A stretch of DNA of 64,000 nt from [Mycobacterium] vasticus (GCF_020181595.1 NZ_CP084028.1:2115093-2179092); one strand, 5' to 3'. Shown: positions 54,364 through 63,211, counted from the stretch's first letter. Translations and numbers: made by a program. Notes: a model not told the origin generated them from the letters alone.

Positions 54364-55389
54364 GTGCAAATCGACGTCATGATCCTCCCGCAGCCACTGG
54401 GGAAGGTCGGCGACTTGGCCCGGCGCACCCAGGCCGCGGGATTCTCCGGTCTGTTGTTCACCGAGGCCGGGCGTACCGCGTATCTCAACGCCGCCATCGC
54501 GTCCCAGGCCGCACCCGGCCTGGAGCTGTCCACCGGAGTCGCGGTCGCCTTCCCGCGCAGCCCGTTCGTCACCGCGGCGACGGCGTGGGAGTTGCAGGAG
54601 GCCAGCGCAGGTAACTTCCGGCTCGGCCTGGGCACGCAGGTCCGCACCCACGTGGTGCGACGCTACGGGGCTGCGTTCGATCACCCCGGGCCGCGGCTGC
54701 GCGACTACGTACTGGCGGTGAAGGCGTGCTTCGCCGCGTTCCGCACGGGGAAGCTCGATCACCACGGCGAGTTCTACGACCTGGATTTCATCACTCCGCA
54801 GTGGAGCGCCGGGCCCATCGACGCTCCCGACCCCAAAGTCGATGTCGCGGCGGTGAATCCGTGGATGCTGCGGATGGCCGGCGAAGTGGCCGACGGCGTA
54901 CACGTTCATCCACTCGGCGAGCCCGGGTATCTGACACGCCACGTCGTGCCGCGGGTCGCCGAAGGAGCGAAGAAGGCCGGTCGCTCGCCGTCGGATATCG
55001 CGATCATCGTTCCCGCCATGACGATCGTCGGCGACAGCGACGAAGAGCGCAGCAGGGAACGGGATTTCGTCCGCGCCAGCATGAGCTTCTACGGCAGCAC
55101 GCCGAACTACGCGTTCATCTGGGATGAGGCCGGCTTCGAGGGCACCACGGCCCGGATCCGGGAGAGGCAGAAGGCCGGTGACTTCGCGGGTATGGCCGCA
55201 CAGATCACCGACGAGCACCTGGCTGCGTTTGCGACCGAGTCAACGTGGGATCAATTGGCGGACAAGCTGATCGACAAGTACGGCGGAGTGGCATCGCGCG
55301 TGGTCTTGTACAACGCGATCGGCGACCCCGAACGCTTCGAGCGTTACGGTGAGATCGCGCAACAGATACGGTCGTCGCGGTCGCGGTGA
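54364..55389 (+). CDS. LLM-class F420-dependent oxidoreductase
   Basis: A 341-residue luciferase-like enzyme of the TIGR03617-like group. The N-terminus is MQIDVMILPQPLGKVGDLAR, then TGVAVAFPRSPFVTAATAWE and NFRLGLGTQVRTHVVRRYGA. VDVAAVNPWMLRMAGEVADG and HPLGEPGYLTRHVVP follow. F420 or FMN is the expected cofactor. Starts at GTG 54364. No clear operon partner; the CBM2 protein follows 103 bases later. Confidence 0.88.
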   Translation: MQIDVMILPQPLGKVGDLARRTQAAGFSGLLFTEAGRTAYLNAAIASQAAPGLELSTGVAVAFPRSPFVTAATAWELQEASAGNFRLGLGTQVRTHVVRRYGAAFDHPGPRLRDYVLAVKACFAAFRTGKLDHHGEFYDLDFITPQWSAGPIDAPDPKVDVAAVNPWMLRMAGEVADGVHVHPLGEPGYLTRHVVPRVAEGAKKAGRSPSDIAIIVPAMTIVGDSDEERSRERDFVRASMSFYGSTPNYAFIWDEAGFEGTTARIRERQKAGDFAGMAAQITDEHLAAFATESTWDQLADKLIDKYGGVASRVVLYNAIGDPERFERYGEIAQQIRSSRSR

Positions 55390-55492
55390 GGTCGCCCAAA
55401 AATCTCACGCCGGTCTCGGTTGGGCAAAGGTTCGGCAGCCCGCCGGCCGGGTACGCGGCGATGGTGCTGGGTCAGGCCTAGGGTTGGCGGCC

Positions 55493-55921
55493 GTGGCCGT
55501 CCTCAGCACCTTTGTGAAGCACTGGCGCGCATCGCTTCGGCTGGTCGCGTCGGTATGGCTGGTCGCCGTCGTCGGGCTTCCCGCCATGCCGGTGGCTGAT
55601 GCGGCCGCGGCGACGGCGAGGTTGTCGGTGGACTCCACGTGGCAGACGGGTTTCATTGCCCGGTTCACCGTCACCAACTTGAGTGCGGCGCCGATGGCCG
55701 ACTGGCGGCTTGAATTCGACCTGCCGGTGGGGGAATCGGTGTCGCACACCTGGAGCAGCACCATCGCGCGATCGGGGACACATTATGTTCTTGGACCCGC
55801 GAACTGGAACCGCATCATCGCGCCCGGTGGTTCGGCGACCGGCGGGATGCGCGGCGTGGTGAGCGGCCTCTACTCGCCGCCGGTGAACTGCGTGCTCAAC
55901 CGGCAGTATCGCTGCAGTTAG
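55493..55921 (+). CDS. Secreted protein with a CBM2 carbohydrate-binding module
   Basis: A 142-residue exported protein that is essentially signal peptide plus one family 2 carbohydrate-binding module. Conserved Trp residues are in STWQTGFIARFTVTNLSA, MADWRLEFDLPVGESVSHTW and ANWNRIIAPGGSATGGM; a terminal Cys pair (VNCVLNRQYRC) may form a disulfide. No catalytic domain is attached, so it binds cellulose or chitin without cleaving it. It resembles the mycobacterial protein Rv1987, from memory. The start is uncertain: GTG 55493 or GTG 55514. Confidence 0.8.
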   Translation: MAVLSTFVKHWRASLRLVASVWLVAVVGLPAMPVADAAAATARLSVDSTWQTGFIARFTVTNLSAAPMADWRLEFDLPVGESVSHTWSSTIARSGTHYVLGPANWNRIIAPGGSATGGMRGVVSGLYSPPVNCVLNRQYRCS

Positions 55922-55967
55922 CGCCTGCGGGCCAACGGCTGGTCACTACTTGACGCGGCCTCCTGGT

Positions 55968-56891
55968 TCAGCACCTTCCGCTGCGTGATCGAGCGTCGTC
56001 GAGCACCGCTTCGATGTCGCCCCACGTCCGGCGAATGATCTCCGCCACCGGCAGCAGATCAACGATCCGTGATGACACTTGACCGGTATTGGCGACGCTG
56101 GCCTCCATGTCGCCGTCGAAGTACAGCTCGGTGATTCTGCCCAGAAGTTGGGCATCCGGGTCGTCGTCCGCGACACGCGCCGCCAGCCCGGTCCGCAAGA
56201 CCCGCATGGTCGGATTGCCGGGAATGTCGAGAAGTACTGTGCCGGAATCGTTTGCCGTCACGATCGCATCCTTGAAGTTCGCGTGCACCGCCGACTCCTG
56301 GCTGGCCAGCATCCGGGTGCCCATCTGCACGCCCTCGGCGCCCAACACCAGTGCCGCCGCCGCCGACCGGGTGTCGCACATGCCGCCCGCAGCAATGATC
56401 GGCAGGTGCACGTTCTCGGCAACCAGGGGGAGTAGCACCATCGTCGAGGCGCCGAGCAGGGATTTGAACCCACCGCCCTCGACCCCCTCGACCACCAGCG
56501 CGTCGACGCCGGCGTCGGCCGCCTTGTGCGCGCCCTTGAGCGACCCCACAACATGCACCACCGTCATACCGGCGTCGTGCAGCCGCGCGGTGAACAGTGC
56601 CGGATCACCGGCCGAGGTGAAGACGTGGCGTACGCCGGCCCCCGCCAAGATCTCGACGATCGACGGGTCCTTCTTCCAGCCCTGGATCATCAGGTTCGCC
56701 GCCACCGGCTTCGCGGTGAGCTTACGCACCCGCTTCAGGTCGGCACGCCCCTCGGGAGTGAGGGTTTCGATCATTCCGAGCCCGCCGGCCTCGGAGACCG
56801 CGGCGGCGAGTTCGGCGCGCGCGATATAGGTCATCGGGGCCTGGACGACGGGGTACTGGACCTCGAGCAGGGATTGGATGCGGTTGGCCAC
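55968..56891 (-). CDS. Nitronate monooxygenase family flavoenzyme
   Basis: A 307-residue FMN-dependent TIM-barrel protein of the nitronate monooxygenase/2-nitropropane dioxygenase group. Features are YPVVQAPMTYIARAELAAAV, VRHVFTSAGDPALFTAR, DALVVEGVEGGGFKSLLGAS, IIAAGGMCDTRSAAAALVLGA (FMN phosphate site) and EGVQMGTRMLASQESAVHAN. The central His of the classical active site is replaced in VEGVEGGGF, so true nitronate activity is not certain. It is the second family member in the window. It follows the alpha/beta hydrolase by 163 bases on the same strand. Confidence 0.87.
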   Translation of the reverse strand: MANRIQSLLEVQYPVVQAPMTYIARAELAAAVSEAGGLGMIETLTPEGRADLKRVRKLTAKPVAANLMIQGWKKDPSIVEILAGAGVRHVFTSAGDPALFTARLHDAGMTVVHVVGSLKGAHKAADAGVDALVVEGVEGGGFKSLLGASTMVLLPLVAENVHLPIIAAGGMCDTRSAAAALVLGAEGVQMGTRMLASQESAVHANFKDAIVTANDSGTVLLDIPGNPTMRVLRTGLAARVADDDPDAQLLGRITELYFDGDMEASVANTGQVSSRIVDLLPVAEIIRRTWGDIEAVLDDARSRSGRC

Positions 56892-57054
56892 GGCTCATTC
56901 AAACATTCCGGGCGCGCGGGTCAGTGCGTCAGACCGTGCAGATTCTTGGCTGTGTTGGACGTCGATACCGTCGACTGGCCCGGGCATGTGCTGAGCAGCC
57001 GGTCGGCGGTTCCGGTGGTGGTGAACCAGTAGCGTTCGTTCTTGAAGTGGCTGG

Positions 57055-57855
57055 CTAGGACGCCTCGGCTTGCGCGCCGGGTGCGCTGCCCTCCAGCAGA
57101 ACGCGTGCGACGAGCGCGGGGTCGTCGGCCATTGGCACGTGGCCGCACCCGGGCAGTCGGATGTGGCGGGCCTGGGGGAGTCGCTGCTCGGCGATGCGCG
57201 CTTGGTAGGGCAGCAGAATTCGGTCACGTGCTGCCCACGCGACGGTCACCGGAACGTCGGCGGCGATCTCACGGTCGAACACTTCTGCGGCCGGGAAGAT
57301 CTTCTTCATGGCGGGGATGGCTCGCCGCATGCCATTGAGATCGCCCACAAACGCCTCGGCCGGAATCCTCTCGGGGTGGGCTGAGACCACCCCGCCCATC
57401 ATCCGGCGAGCCCGTGGCGAACGCGCGAGCGTCGGCACCACGGGTGCCAGCAGTCGGGCGCTGGTGGTCAGCAACCGGAAGATCAGACGAACGTAGGCGA
57501 AGTCGATGGCGTTGTGCCAGTACGCGGCGGGGGATAGCACGGTCGCGCTGGCGACCAGGTCGTCGGCGGCGGCTTCCAGCGCCACCCGGCCGCCGAGAGA
57601 GTTCCCGGCGATGTGTGGGCGCTCAAGCCCCAGCTGGTCCAGGAATTCGACGAGCTCGACGCGCAGGGTCCCCTGTACGTCGCCGTCGCGGACCACCAGG
57701 TCATGCGATTCGCCGTGGCCGGGCAGATCGAAGAGCACCACGGTGCGGTGATCGGTCAGGTGCTCCAACACCGGATACCAGGCCTGCCTGCGGTGCGTGA
57801 TCCCGTGGACGAGCACCAAGGGCTCACCGGTGCCGTGGATCTCGTGCTTGAGCAT
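57055..57855 (-). CDS. Alpha/beta-fold hydrolase
   Basis: A 266-residue hydrolase. The oxyanion loop HGITHRRQAWYPVL, LFDLPGHGES, nucleophile Ser in AGNSLGGRVALEAA, an Asp in WAARDRILLPYQ and the catalytic His in LPGCGHVPMADDP are all in standard places. A helical cap lies between. The group includes esterases, epoxide hydrolases and C-C hydrolases. It starts 55 bases before the GMC oxidoreductase stop on the same strand, so the two may be expressed together. Confidence 0.87.
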   Translation of the reverse strand: MLKHEIHGTGEPLVLVHGITHRRQAWYPVLEHLTDHRTVVLFDLPGHGESHDLVVRDGDVQGTLRVELVEFLDQLGLERPHIAGNSLGGRVALEAAADDLVASATVLSPAAYWHNAIDFAYVRLIFRLLTTSARLLAPVVPTLARSPRARRMMGGVVSAHPERIPAEAFVGDLNGMRRAIPAMKKIFPAAEVFDREIAADVPVTVAWAARDRILLPYQARIAEQRLPQARHIRLPGCGHVPMADDPALVARVLLEGSAPGAQAEAS

Positions 57856-57910
57856 GGTGACCCTCCCTTGTCGCGGCCGGTGATCTCGACCTGGGGCAAC
57901 CGTAACCTTC

Positions 57911-59596
57911 CTAGCTCAGGATTGCCCGCGCAGCACGCTCTGCGATCAACATGACCGGCGCGTTGGTGTTGCCGGAAGTGATGGCGGGCATCGCCGAAGC
58001 ATCGACCACTCGAAGACCGGCGACGCGGTACACGCGGCAGTCGGTGTCGAGCACCGTGGTCGCAGACCTCGGAAGACCTTGCGCGTCAAAGGCTCCCATC
58101 GTGCACGTTCCCACGGGGTGGAAGATCGTGGTACCCAGTTCACGGGCCGCCATCTGCAGGTCCTCGTCGCTCACCAGTTGTGGGCCGGGCAGCAACTCTT
58201 GCGGGTTGTACCGGGACAGGGCTTGCGCCGACATGATCTTCCGGGTCATCCGGAGGCCGCGCATGGCAATTTCAAGATCGGCGTCAGTGGACAGGTAATT
58301 GCAGGCAATCTTGGGATTGGTCAGCGGATCCGGACCGGCGATGCGCACATGGCCACGCGAGCTGGGCCGCAGATTGCAGATCGAGGGAGTGATCGCCGCG
58401 AAACGGTGCAGCGGTTCTCCGAACTTGGGCAACGACAGGGGCTGCACATGCCACTCCAGATCGGGACTGGCCAGAGCGGGGTCGCTTTTCGCGAATGCCC
58501 CCAGGGTGGAAGGCGGCATCGTCATCGGTCCTGATCGCAGCATCAGGTACTGAAGTCCCATGCCGCCACGGGTGATCCAATTCCGGTACAGCGTGTTGAC
58601 GGTCGAGGCGCCCCGGACGCGGTAGACCGTCCGCAGTTGCAGATGGTCCTGGAGGTTCTCACCCACTCCCGGCAGGTCGACGGCCAGCGGCACCTGATGT
58701 TGTGCAAGCAGCTTGGCGGGGCCCAGACCCGAGACCTGCAGGAGATGAGGCGAACCAATCGACCCAGCGCTCAGGATGACCTCGCGGCGAGCACGAACGT
58801 CGACGATACGGCCGTCCTTGAGCAACCGAACGCCGGTGGCGCGGTGCGCAGCCGTGGTCCAGGCACCGCGACGCTGGTCCTGGCGGACCTGGTCATCCAT
58901 CAGCAGTCGCAACGCCTGCGTCTGGGTGTAGACGCTGAGATTCGGCCGGTGGGCGACAGGATGCAGGAAAGCATCCGCCATCGACCAACGGCGGCCGCGT
59001 CGTTGGTTGACGTGAAAGTACGCGCTGCCGGCGTTGTCGCCCCGGTTGAACTCCTCGATCGGAGCGATGCCCACATGGGCGGCGGCGGCCTGCCAGGCGT
59101 CCAAGATCTTCCAGCGGACCCGTGGCCGCTCGACCCGGATCTCACCACCGGCGCCGTGCCAGGCATCGGCTCCGCCGAAGTAGTCCTCCAGCCGCTTGTA
59201 GATCGCCAGCGTCTCGCCGGGACCGTCTGGGCCACCCCAGAGCCATCGGTCGTCACCGGTGGCGTGCGCCCACAGGTCGTAATCGCTTGACTGTCCACGC
59301 ATGTGGATCATGGCGTTGATCGACGAGCAGCCGCCGATCACGCGGCCCCGCGCGTAGTGAATGCTGCGTCCGGCCAGACCTGGATCGGCCTCGGTCGTGA
59401 AGCACCAGTCGGTGCGGGGGTTGGCGATGGTGTACAGATAGCCCACCGGCACCTTGATCCAGAACTGGTTGTCTCTTCCGCCGGCCTCGATCAACAGCAC
59501 ACGGTGGTCTGGGTTGGCGCTGAGCCGATTGGCGAGCAGGCAGCCCGCGCTGCCTGCTCCCACGATGATGAAGTCGAATTCGGGGATGGGGCTCAT
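57911..59596 (-). CDS. GMC-family FAD-dependent oxidoreductase (choline dehydrogenase-like)
   Basis: A 561-residue glucose-methanol-choline oxidoreductase. FDFIIVGAGSAGCLLANRLS is the FAD dinucleotide fold; YARGRVIGGCSSINAMIHMR is the GMC signature 1; REVILSAGSIGSPHLLQVSG is signature 2. The C-terminal HPVGTCTMGAFDAQG with IFHPVGTC holds the catalytic His, and NTNAPVMLIAERAARAIL closes the fold. It oxidises an alcohol to aldehyde; the substrate is unknown. ATG 59596 was chosen. A 234-base gap without a recognised gene precedes it upstream. Confidence 0.93.
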   Translation of the reverse strand: MSPIPEFDFIIVGAGSAGCLLANRLSANPDHRVLLIEAGGRDNQFWIKVPVGYLYTIANPRTDWCFTTEADPGLAGRSIHYARGRVIGGCSSINAMIHMRGQSSDYDLWAHATGDDRWLWGGPDGPGETLAIYKRLEDYFGGADAWHGAGGEIRVERPRVRWKILDAWQAAAAHVGIAPIEEFNRGDNAGSAYFHVNQRRGRRWSMADAFLHPVAHRPNLSVYTQTQALRLLMDDQVRQDQRRGAWTTAAHRATGVRLLKDGRIVDVRARREVILSAGSIGSPHLLQVSGLGPAKLLAQHQVPLAVDLPGVGENLQDHLQLRTVYRVRGASTVNTLYRNWITRGGMGLQYLMLRSGPMTMPPSTLGAFAKSDPALASPDLEWHVQPLSLPKFGEPLHRFAAITPSICNLRPSSRGHVRIAGPDPLTNPKIACNYLSTDADLEIAMRGLRMTRKIMSAQALSRYNPQELLPGPQLVSDEDLQMAARELGTTIFHPVGTCTMGAFDAQGLPRSATTVLDTDCRVYRVAGLRVVDASAMPAITSGNTNAPVMLIAERAARAILS

Positions 59597-59829
59597 TCGA
59601 GCATCGTTCCTCCATGGCCTCGGATGCGTGTTCCAGTGTGCGTGACGACCACCCGGTATGCGCACACTCCCGTGCATGCCGTCGTGGTTGTCGCGACAAT
59701 TCCCGCAACCCGTCGTGAAAGGCGTTGGGGCATCTATAAAAGACAGTAGTGGGGAAGGGGGGATCTACATCCGGGAGTTGCCGGATGCCGCCAACCATCT
59801 GGCGTTCATGCCCGCCGTGTCGTGAATGT

Positions 59830-60039
59830 TCACGTGACACTGCTGACGATCGCGATAAACAACCCGACCAGGGTCAGTACCCCGACCATCACCGCGGCGG
59901 CGATCGCCCGGCCTCGGTGGTGCCGGCGTGCGTAGTAGATCGTCACCGCGATGCAGGCGAACATCAACGCTGGATAGGCTGTCAGCCCCGCCGTTAGCGC
60001 CGCCGCTGAGGAGGCGCTGGCCAGGGTCGCGTTGTCCAC
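59830..60039 (-). CDS. Small two-helix membrane protein, tentative
   Basis: A 69-residue frame with two predicted helices (residues 10-35, AALTAGLTAYPALMFACIAV, and 45-67, AIAAAVMVGVLTLVGLFIAI) separated by a basic loop (YYARRHHRGR). It has no detectable family. Codon pattern is normal for the organism, but no upstream signal was identified. It could be a real small membrane protein or a chance frame. Confidence 0.4.
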   Translation of the reverse strand: MDNATLASASSAAALTAGLTAYPALMFACIAVTIYYARRHHRGRAIAAAVMVGVLTLVGLFIAIVSSVT

Positions 60040-60151
60040 GTCGTCAGCTTACGGCGCGAACGGGAAAAGGCGTGTCGCAGTGATGAAGTAGCGCGAGGCG
60101 ACGGGCGAGACTCACTCGCAGTGGCCATGATCCATCCTCGAGCTCAGGCGT

Positions 60152-60703
60152 TCACTCCAATGGCTCGGGCGTGAAGGTGACGTTGACGCCGCCTACGGTC
60201 ATCGTCACCTGACCTTCGAGCACCATCACCTGTGCCGAGACCCGTCGATCGACAGTCTGGGCCAGTTGCCGCACCGGTGCGTGCGGTATCTGCATCACCG
60301 ACAGGTTCGACAGCCCAGCCACTTTGGGGCCCACGGTGCGCCACCAGGTGGTCACGCCGGCGGCGAACGGGAACAGCAGCACCTGGTCGGCCTGGCTGGC
60401 CGCCTTGCTCAAGGCGCGTTCGTCGGGCTGGCCGACGTTGATCCACTCCAGGATCCGGCCGGTGTAGTCGGCGAGCCGCAAGTCCGGTACGCCAGGGGTG
60501 GACAGGCCCGCCCCGAACGTCAACTCGCCGTCGACGTCGCTGAGTCGATGTGCGCGCAGCCCGAACGCCAACAACCGCACCACCATCCGCTCATCGGTTT
60601 CACTGGGGTGACGTGCCACGGTCAGCATGTGATCGGCGTAGTAACCGTGATCGACATCGGAGATGCCAAGTTCGACCTTGAACACTGTTGCAGAAAGAGC
60701 CAC
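60152..60703 (-). CDS. yaeQ: YaeQ family protein
   Basis: A 183-residue YaeQ-family protein. The pattern is [60 protein letters not shown] (PD-(D/E)xK-like fold core) and [19 protein letters not shown]. YaeQ has a nuclease-like fold but no confirmed catalytic function. Starts at GTG 60703. It is isolated on the minus strand, with 188 bases of gap before the MazEF module 2 on the plus strand. Confidence 0.87.
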   Translation of the reverse strand: MALSATVFKVELGISDVDHGYYADHMLTVARHPSETDERMVVRLLAFGLRAHRLSDVDGELTFGAGLSTPGVPDLRLADYTGRILEWINVGQPDERALSKAASQADQVLLFPFAAGVTTWWRTVGPKVAGLSNLSVMQIPHAPVRQLAQTVDRRVSAQVMVLEGQVTMTVGGVNVTFTPEPLE

Positions 60704-60870
60704 GTCCTAGTGTCCACCCAGGTGGTGTAGGTCGAGCAGTCGGGCCGCCTCTAGAGCATCGTGACGATGGCCGTCTTCAAGTTGGCCAAGCACGTCGTCG
60801 CGCGACAGCCGTGGCGGGGAATTTGTCTGCCGGCCTTCAGCGCCCGCTCATCCTGCCGCCCAGATCCAAC

Positions 60871-60882
60871 GTTACATGTAAC
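60871..60882. promoter_or_regulatory. Perfect palindrome upstream of MazEF module 2
   Basis: GTTACATGTAAC is a perfect 12-bp inverted repeat, 9 bases before the antitoxin start. It covers the expected transcript start region and fits autorepression by the antitoxin. Confidence 0.6.
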
Positions 60883-60891
60883 ATCGGTGGC

Positions 60892-61098
60892 ATGACCGTG
60901 AGGGACAGGGTCGGTGCGTACCGACGGCGAATGCGGGAGCGGGGCCTGCGGCCGCTGCAGGTCTGGGTGCCTGATGTTCGAACCGAGACGTTTGCGGCCG
61001 AGGCGCATCGTCAGGCTTCGTTGGTCGCACGGGCGGACGACACCGGCGACGACCAAGATTTCATCGAGGCCATCTCGACGCCATGGGACGAGGAGTGA
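60892..61098 (+). CDS. MazE-type antitoxin (DUF3018-like), module 2
   Basis: A 68-residue antitoxin. It has the pattern [20 protein letters not shown] followed by [20 protein letters not shown], as in DUF3018/MazE-like antitoxins, and an acidic C-terminus ([20 protein letters not shown]). It overlaps the toxin gene. A 12-bp palindrome lies 9 bases before ATG 60892, suited to autoregulation. The two genes form a type II module. Confidence 0.85.
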   Translation: MTVRDRVGAYRRRMRERGLRPLQVWVPDVRTETFAAEAHRQASLVARADDTGDDQDFIEAISTPWDEE

Positions 61099-61427
61099 AC
61101 CGAGGGGAGATCTGGACCGTGGCGGGTGGCGTTAATGCCGCGAAGCCGCGTCCTGCGGTGATCATCCAAGACGACCTGTTTGATGGTACGAGTTCAGTGA
61201 CTGTCGCTCCGATGACCAGCATGCTGTTGGATGCGCCGCTGATGCGCATTCGGATAGCCGGCGGCGACGACCGGCTATCCGGACTGGACCACGACAGTGA
61301 TGTGATGATCGATAAGGTCACAACCGTCAGAAGGTCGAATGTCCACTCCCGACTAGGTCGGTTGACTGCGGAGCAAGTCGTCGAGGTCGAGCGAGCGATG
61401 ATGGCATTTCTCGGCCTTGCTCGATAG
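61083..61427 (+). CDS. MazF-family toxin, module 2
   Basis: A 114-residue MazF/PemK toxin. [60 protein letters not shown] and [20 protein letters not shown] follow the family. The Arg of RPAVIIQDD and the loop Thr-Ser (APMTSM) are in place. ATG 61083 overlaps the antitoxin by 16 bases; GTG 61095 (GTGA overlap) is an equally likely start. The DUF3018-type partner differs from modules 1 and 3. Confidence 0.87.
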   Translation: MGRGVNRGEIWTVAGGVNAAKPRPAVIIQDDLFDGTSSVTVAPMTSMLLDAPLMRIRIAGGDDRLSGLDHDSDVMIDKVTTVRRSNVHSRLGRLTAEQVVEVERAMMAFLGLAR

Positions 61428-61510
61428 GCGGGGCAGAAGAGCAAGGGGCTGGTAGCACCCGAACCTTGCCTGGCGTTCGTGAACACACGGGACGATCCGC
61501 AATGCCCTGT

Positions 61511-61530
61511 GTCTACATTTCGTCTACACT
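61511..61530 (+). promoter_or_regulatory. Repeated operator and -10 element of MazEF module 3
   Basis: Two GTCTACA copies (61511-61517 and 61522-61528) lie 11 bases apart, one helical turn. TACACT at 61525-61530 is a good -10 and ends 6 bases before ATG 61537, so transcription probably begins at the ATG (leaderless). No ribosome site precedes the ATG. Confidence 0.6.
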
Positions 61531-61536
61531 TGCTCC

Positions 61537-61770
61537 ATGGCAGCAGAAACCACAACTGTCCGAGTCCGCCGTCCCGATTCTGAGCGACTGCAGTCTCTAG
61601 CCAAGGCTCGTCAATCCGCCGTCATCGACGTCGTGCACGCAGCGATCAACGCCTTGGAACGGCAGGAATTCCTGCGGGGGCTCAACGGGGATTACCAGCG
61701 CTTGCGTAATGACCCCGAACTGTGGGAGCGCTACCTGGCCGAGCGTCGCGAGTGGGACGCGTTGGCGTGA
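61537..61770 (+). CDS. Ribbon-helix-helix antitoxin, module 3
   Basis: A 77-residue antitoxin. The N-terminus AAETTTVRVRRPDSERLQSL with QSAVIDVVHAAINALERQEF is a ribbon-helix-helix-like domain, and the C-terminus (LNGDYQRLRNDPELWERYLA) is the toxin-contact segment. The stop overlaps the mazF start (GTGA). A leaderless promoter with two 11-base-spaced repeats lies directly upstream. This antitoxin family is distinct from the DUF3018 type of module 2. Confidence 0.83.
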   Translation: MAAETTTVRVRRPDSERLQSLAKARQSAVIDVVHAAINALERQEFLRGLNGDYQRLRNDPELWERYLAERREWDALA

Positions 61771-62102
61771 TTTGGCGAGGGGAGGTCCACTACGTCGACC
61801 TCGGCCAGCCGGTCGGACGCGAGCCGGCCTTCCGTCGCGCGGCGGTGGTGGTGTCGGTCGACATTCTCAACAACGGACCGGGTGGTCTGGTGGTCGTCGT
61901 CCCGATCACGACCGCTGGTTACGGCCTGCGAAGCCATGTCGAACTTGTGCCGGAGGCCAGCGGGCTGAATCACACCTCGTACGCGCGCTGCGACCAACTG
62001 CGAATCGTCTCGGTCGAACGGCTGTCATCTCGCCAGGGAATGATCGGCCCAGATCAAATGCAGGCCATCGACCAAGCTCTACGCTGTGTCCTCGATCTGT
62101 GA
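61767..62102 (+). CDS. MazF-family toxin, module 3
   Basis: A 111-residue MazF/PemK protein beginning MIWRGEVHYVDLGQPVGREP, followed by AFRRAAVVVSVDILNNGPGG, VVVPITTAGYGLRSHVELVP and ARCDQLRIVSVERLSSRQG. The family's Arg and the loop Thr-Thr are kept. GTG 61767 overlaps the antitoxin stop. It is the third MazF in the window and lies 339 bases after module 2. Confidence 0.87.
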   Translation: MIWRGEVHYVDLGQPVGREPAFRRAAVVVSVDILNNGPGGLVVVVPITTAGYGLRSHVELVPEASGLNHTSYARCDQLRIVSVERLSSRQGMIGPDQMQAIDQALRCVLDL

Positions 62103-62137
62103 TGCTCAGCTATCGGGATCGCATCGTCGGACGAAAG

Positions 62138-62240
62138 CAATTGGGGCGCAGTGTAATACGTGTCCGGTTCGGCGGGGGTTTCATCAGATGAACACGGCGA
62201 TGTTTACCGGTAGCCCGCCGTATTCGATTCCGCCGTATTC
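62138..62240. repeat. Imperfect direct repeat, left copy, flanking the Fic module
   Basis: Contains CAATTGGGGCGCAG (62138-62151), the inverted repeat TTCATCAGATGAA (62180-62192) and a 38-base tail (62203-62240) matching the right copy at 34 of 38 positions, with a perfect 21-base end. This copy has 24 extra bases between the first two blocks. It lies in the 275-base gap between MazF module 3 and the Fic gene, which holds no convincing gene. Confidence 0.75.
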
Positions 62241-62377
62241 GTGCTTCGAGGCGGAGGAGGTCCAGTAGCCATGGGTAGCGCTGGAGGGCTCAAGAGTGAT
62301 CCCTAAAAGGCTCTCGCCCCAGTATCCGTTGCGGCGTCGTATTGGCAGAGGACATTGTTTACTGGGCCGCCTAGCGA

Positions 62378-63016
62378 TCAGAGATCGTATGCGGGCTGCG
62401 CATCGAGGATTGCGGTGAACATCGCGATCAGGCCGGAGAGGTCGGATTCGGCCCGCGCCGCATGGCATGCACGGTACAACTCCGTCTGATCGGTCTTCTC
62501 CCAGTCGAGTCCGGCGCGGCGTTCAGCGAGGAGGAGGTCGAAGAACTCGCGAGTGGACCGGCCGTTGCCCTCACGGAAAGGGTGGGCGAAGTTGGTGTAG
62601 TCGTAGAGATAGGCGATGGTGCGCGGGAGACTGGCCTCGGGAACGGTCGTTAGCCGTTTGAGACGGTGAATCTCGGTGGCGACATGGTCCATCGGTTGAC
62701 TGATGCTGCCGGGTGGACAGAAGGACTCGTCGCCCTTTGCAATCCCCACTGTCCGCAGGTCGCCAGCCCATTCGTACACGTCTTGGAACATATGTCGGTG
62801 AATTGCGGTGAGGTACCCGAGATCGTAAGTGCGGTCACCGAGAAGTGCGGGATTCTCTCGGAGTTCGATGACACGTGCTTCGACGAAGTCGTTCTCGGCA
62901 TCTCGCAACGCGTCGACAGTCCGGGCACCGATTCGGTTCCGAAGGACACGAGTTCCGGGGATGAAGTAACCCTGCCAGTTCCGTTCGAGGTCGCCGGTGT
63001 CCCAGGGGCGTGGCAC
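62378..63016 (-). CDS. Fic-domain protein (AMP/NMP transferase toxin)
   Basis: A 212-residue Fic protein. The catalytic motif is NFAHPFREGNGRSTREFF, with His145 and Arg153. The preceding helix RHMFQDVYEWAGDLRTVGIA carries the flap (YEWAGDLR) that positions the target. This form usually transfers AMP or another nucleotide from a cofactor to a Tyr, Ser or Thr of a target such as gyrase or EF-Tu. It has no N-terminal inhibitory helix, so a separate inhibitor is required; the small gene 12 bases upstream carries it. Both lie between direct repeats. Confidence 0.93.
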   Translation of the reverse strand: MPRPWDTGDLERNWQGYFIPGTRVLRNRIGARTVDALRDAENDFVEARVIELRENPALLGDRTYDLGYLTAIHRHMFQDVYEWAGDLRTVGIAKGDESFCPPGSISQPMDHVATEIHRLKRLTTVPEASLPRTIAYLYDYTNFAHPFREGNGRSTREFFDLLLAERRAGLDWEKTDQTELYRACHAARAESDLSGLIAMFTAILDAQPAYDL

Positions 63017-63028
63017 TCGGTCGTCCGG

Positions 63029-63211
63029 TTACTGGACGTTGTAACGGCGGCGGACGCGGTCCACCAGCTCAGTGGCGGTAATAGCTCCGCGGGCGTAGTC
63101 GTCCTGATCGGCGCGGGTAGCATTGGTGCTGCGTGAACCTTCGAGTTCTGTGCTGCGGCGGATCGCCCTGACAGTCTTGATCCGACGCTCGGATTTCTGC
63201 ATCTCGGTCAT
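63029..63211 (-). CDS. VbhA-like antitoxin of the Fic toxin
   Basis: A 60-residue class I Fic inhibitor. The motif S20-T-E-L-E24-G25 fits (S/T)xxxE(G/N); Glu24 should block the ATP site of the toxin. The C-terminal YARGAITATELVDRVRRRY matches the VbhA-type helix. ATG 63211 has an AAGGTGGTG ribosome site; an in-frame ATG at 63229 is also possible. It precedes fic by 12 bases on the same strand, so the pair is co-translated. Confidence 0.85.
   Translation of the reverse strand: MTEMQKSERRIKTVRAIRRSTELEGSRSTNATRADQDDYARGAITATELVDRVRRRYNVQ

Noticed and set aside
62086..62268. A 60-residue frame over the left direct repeat
   Set aside because: It overlaps the mazF end, has no start signal, and its sequence is explained by the repeat.
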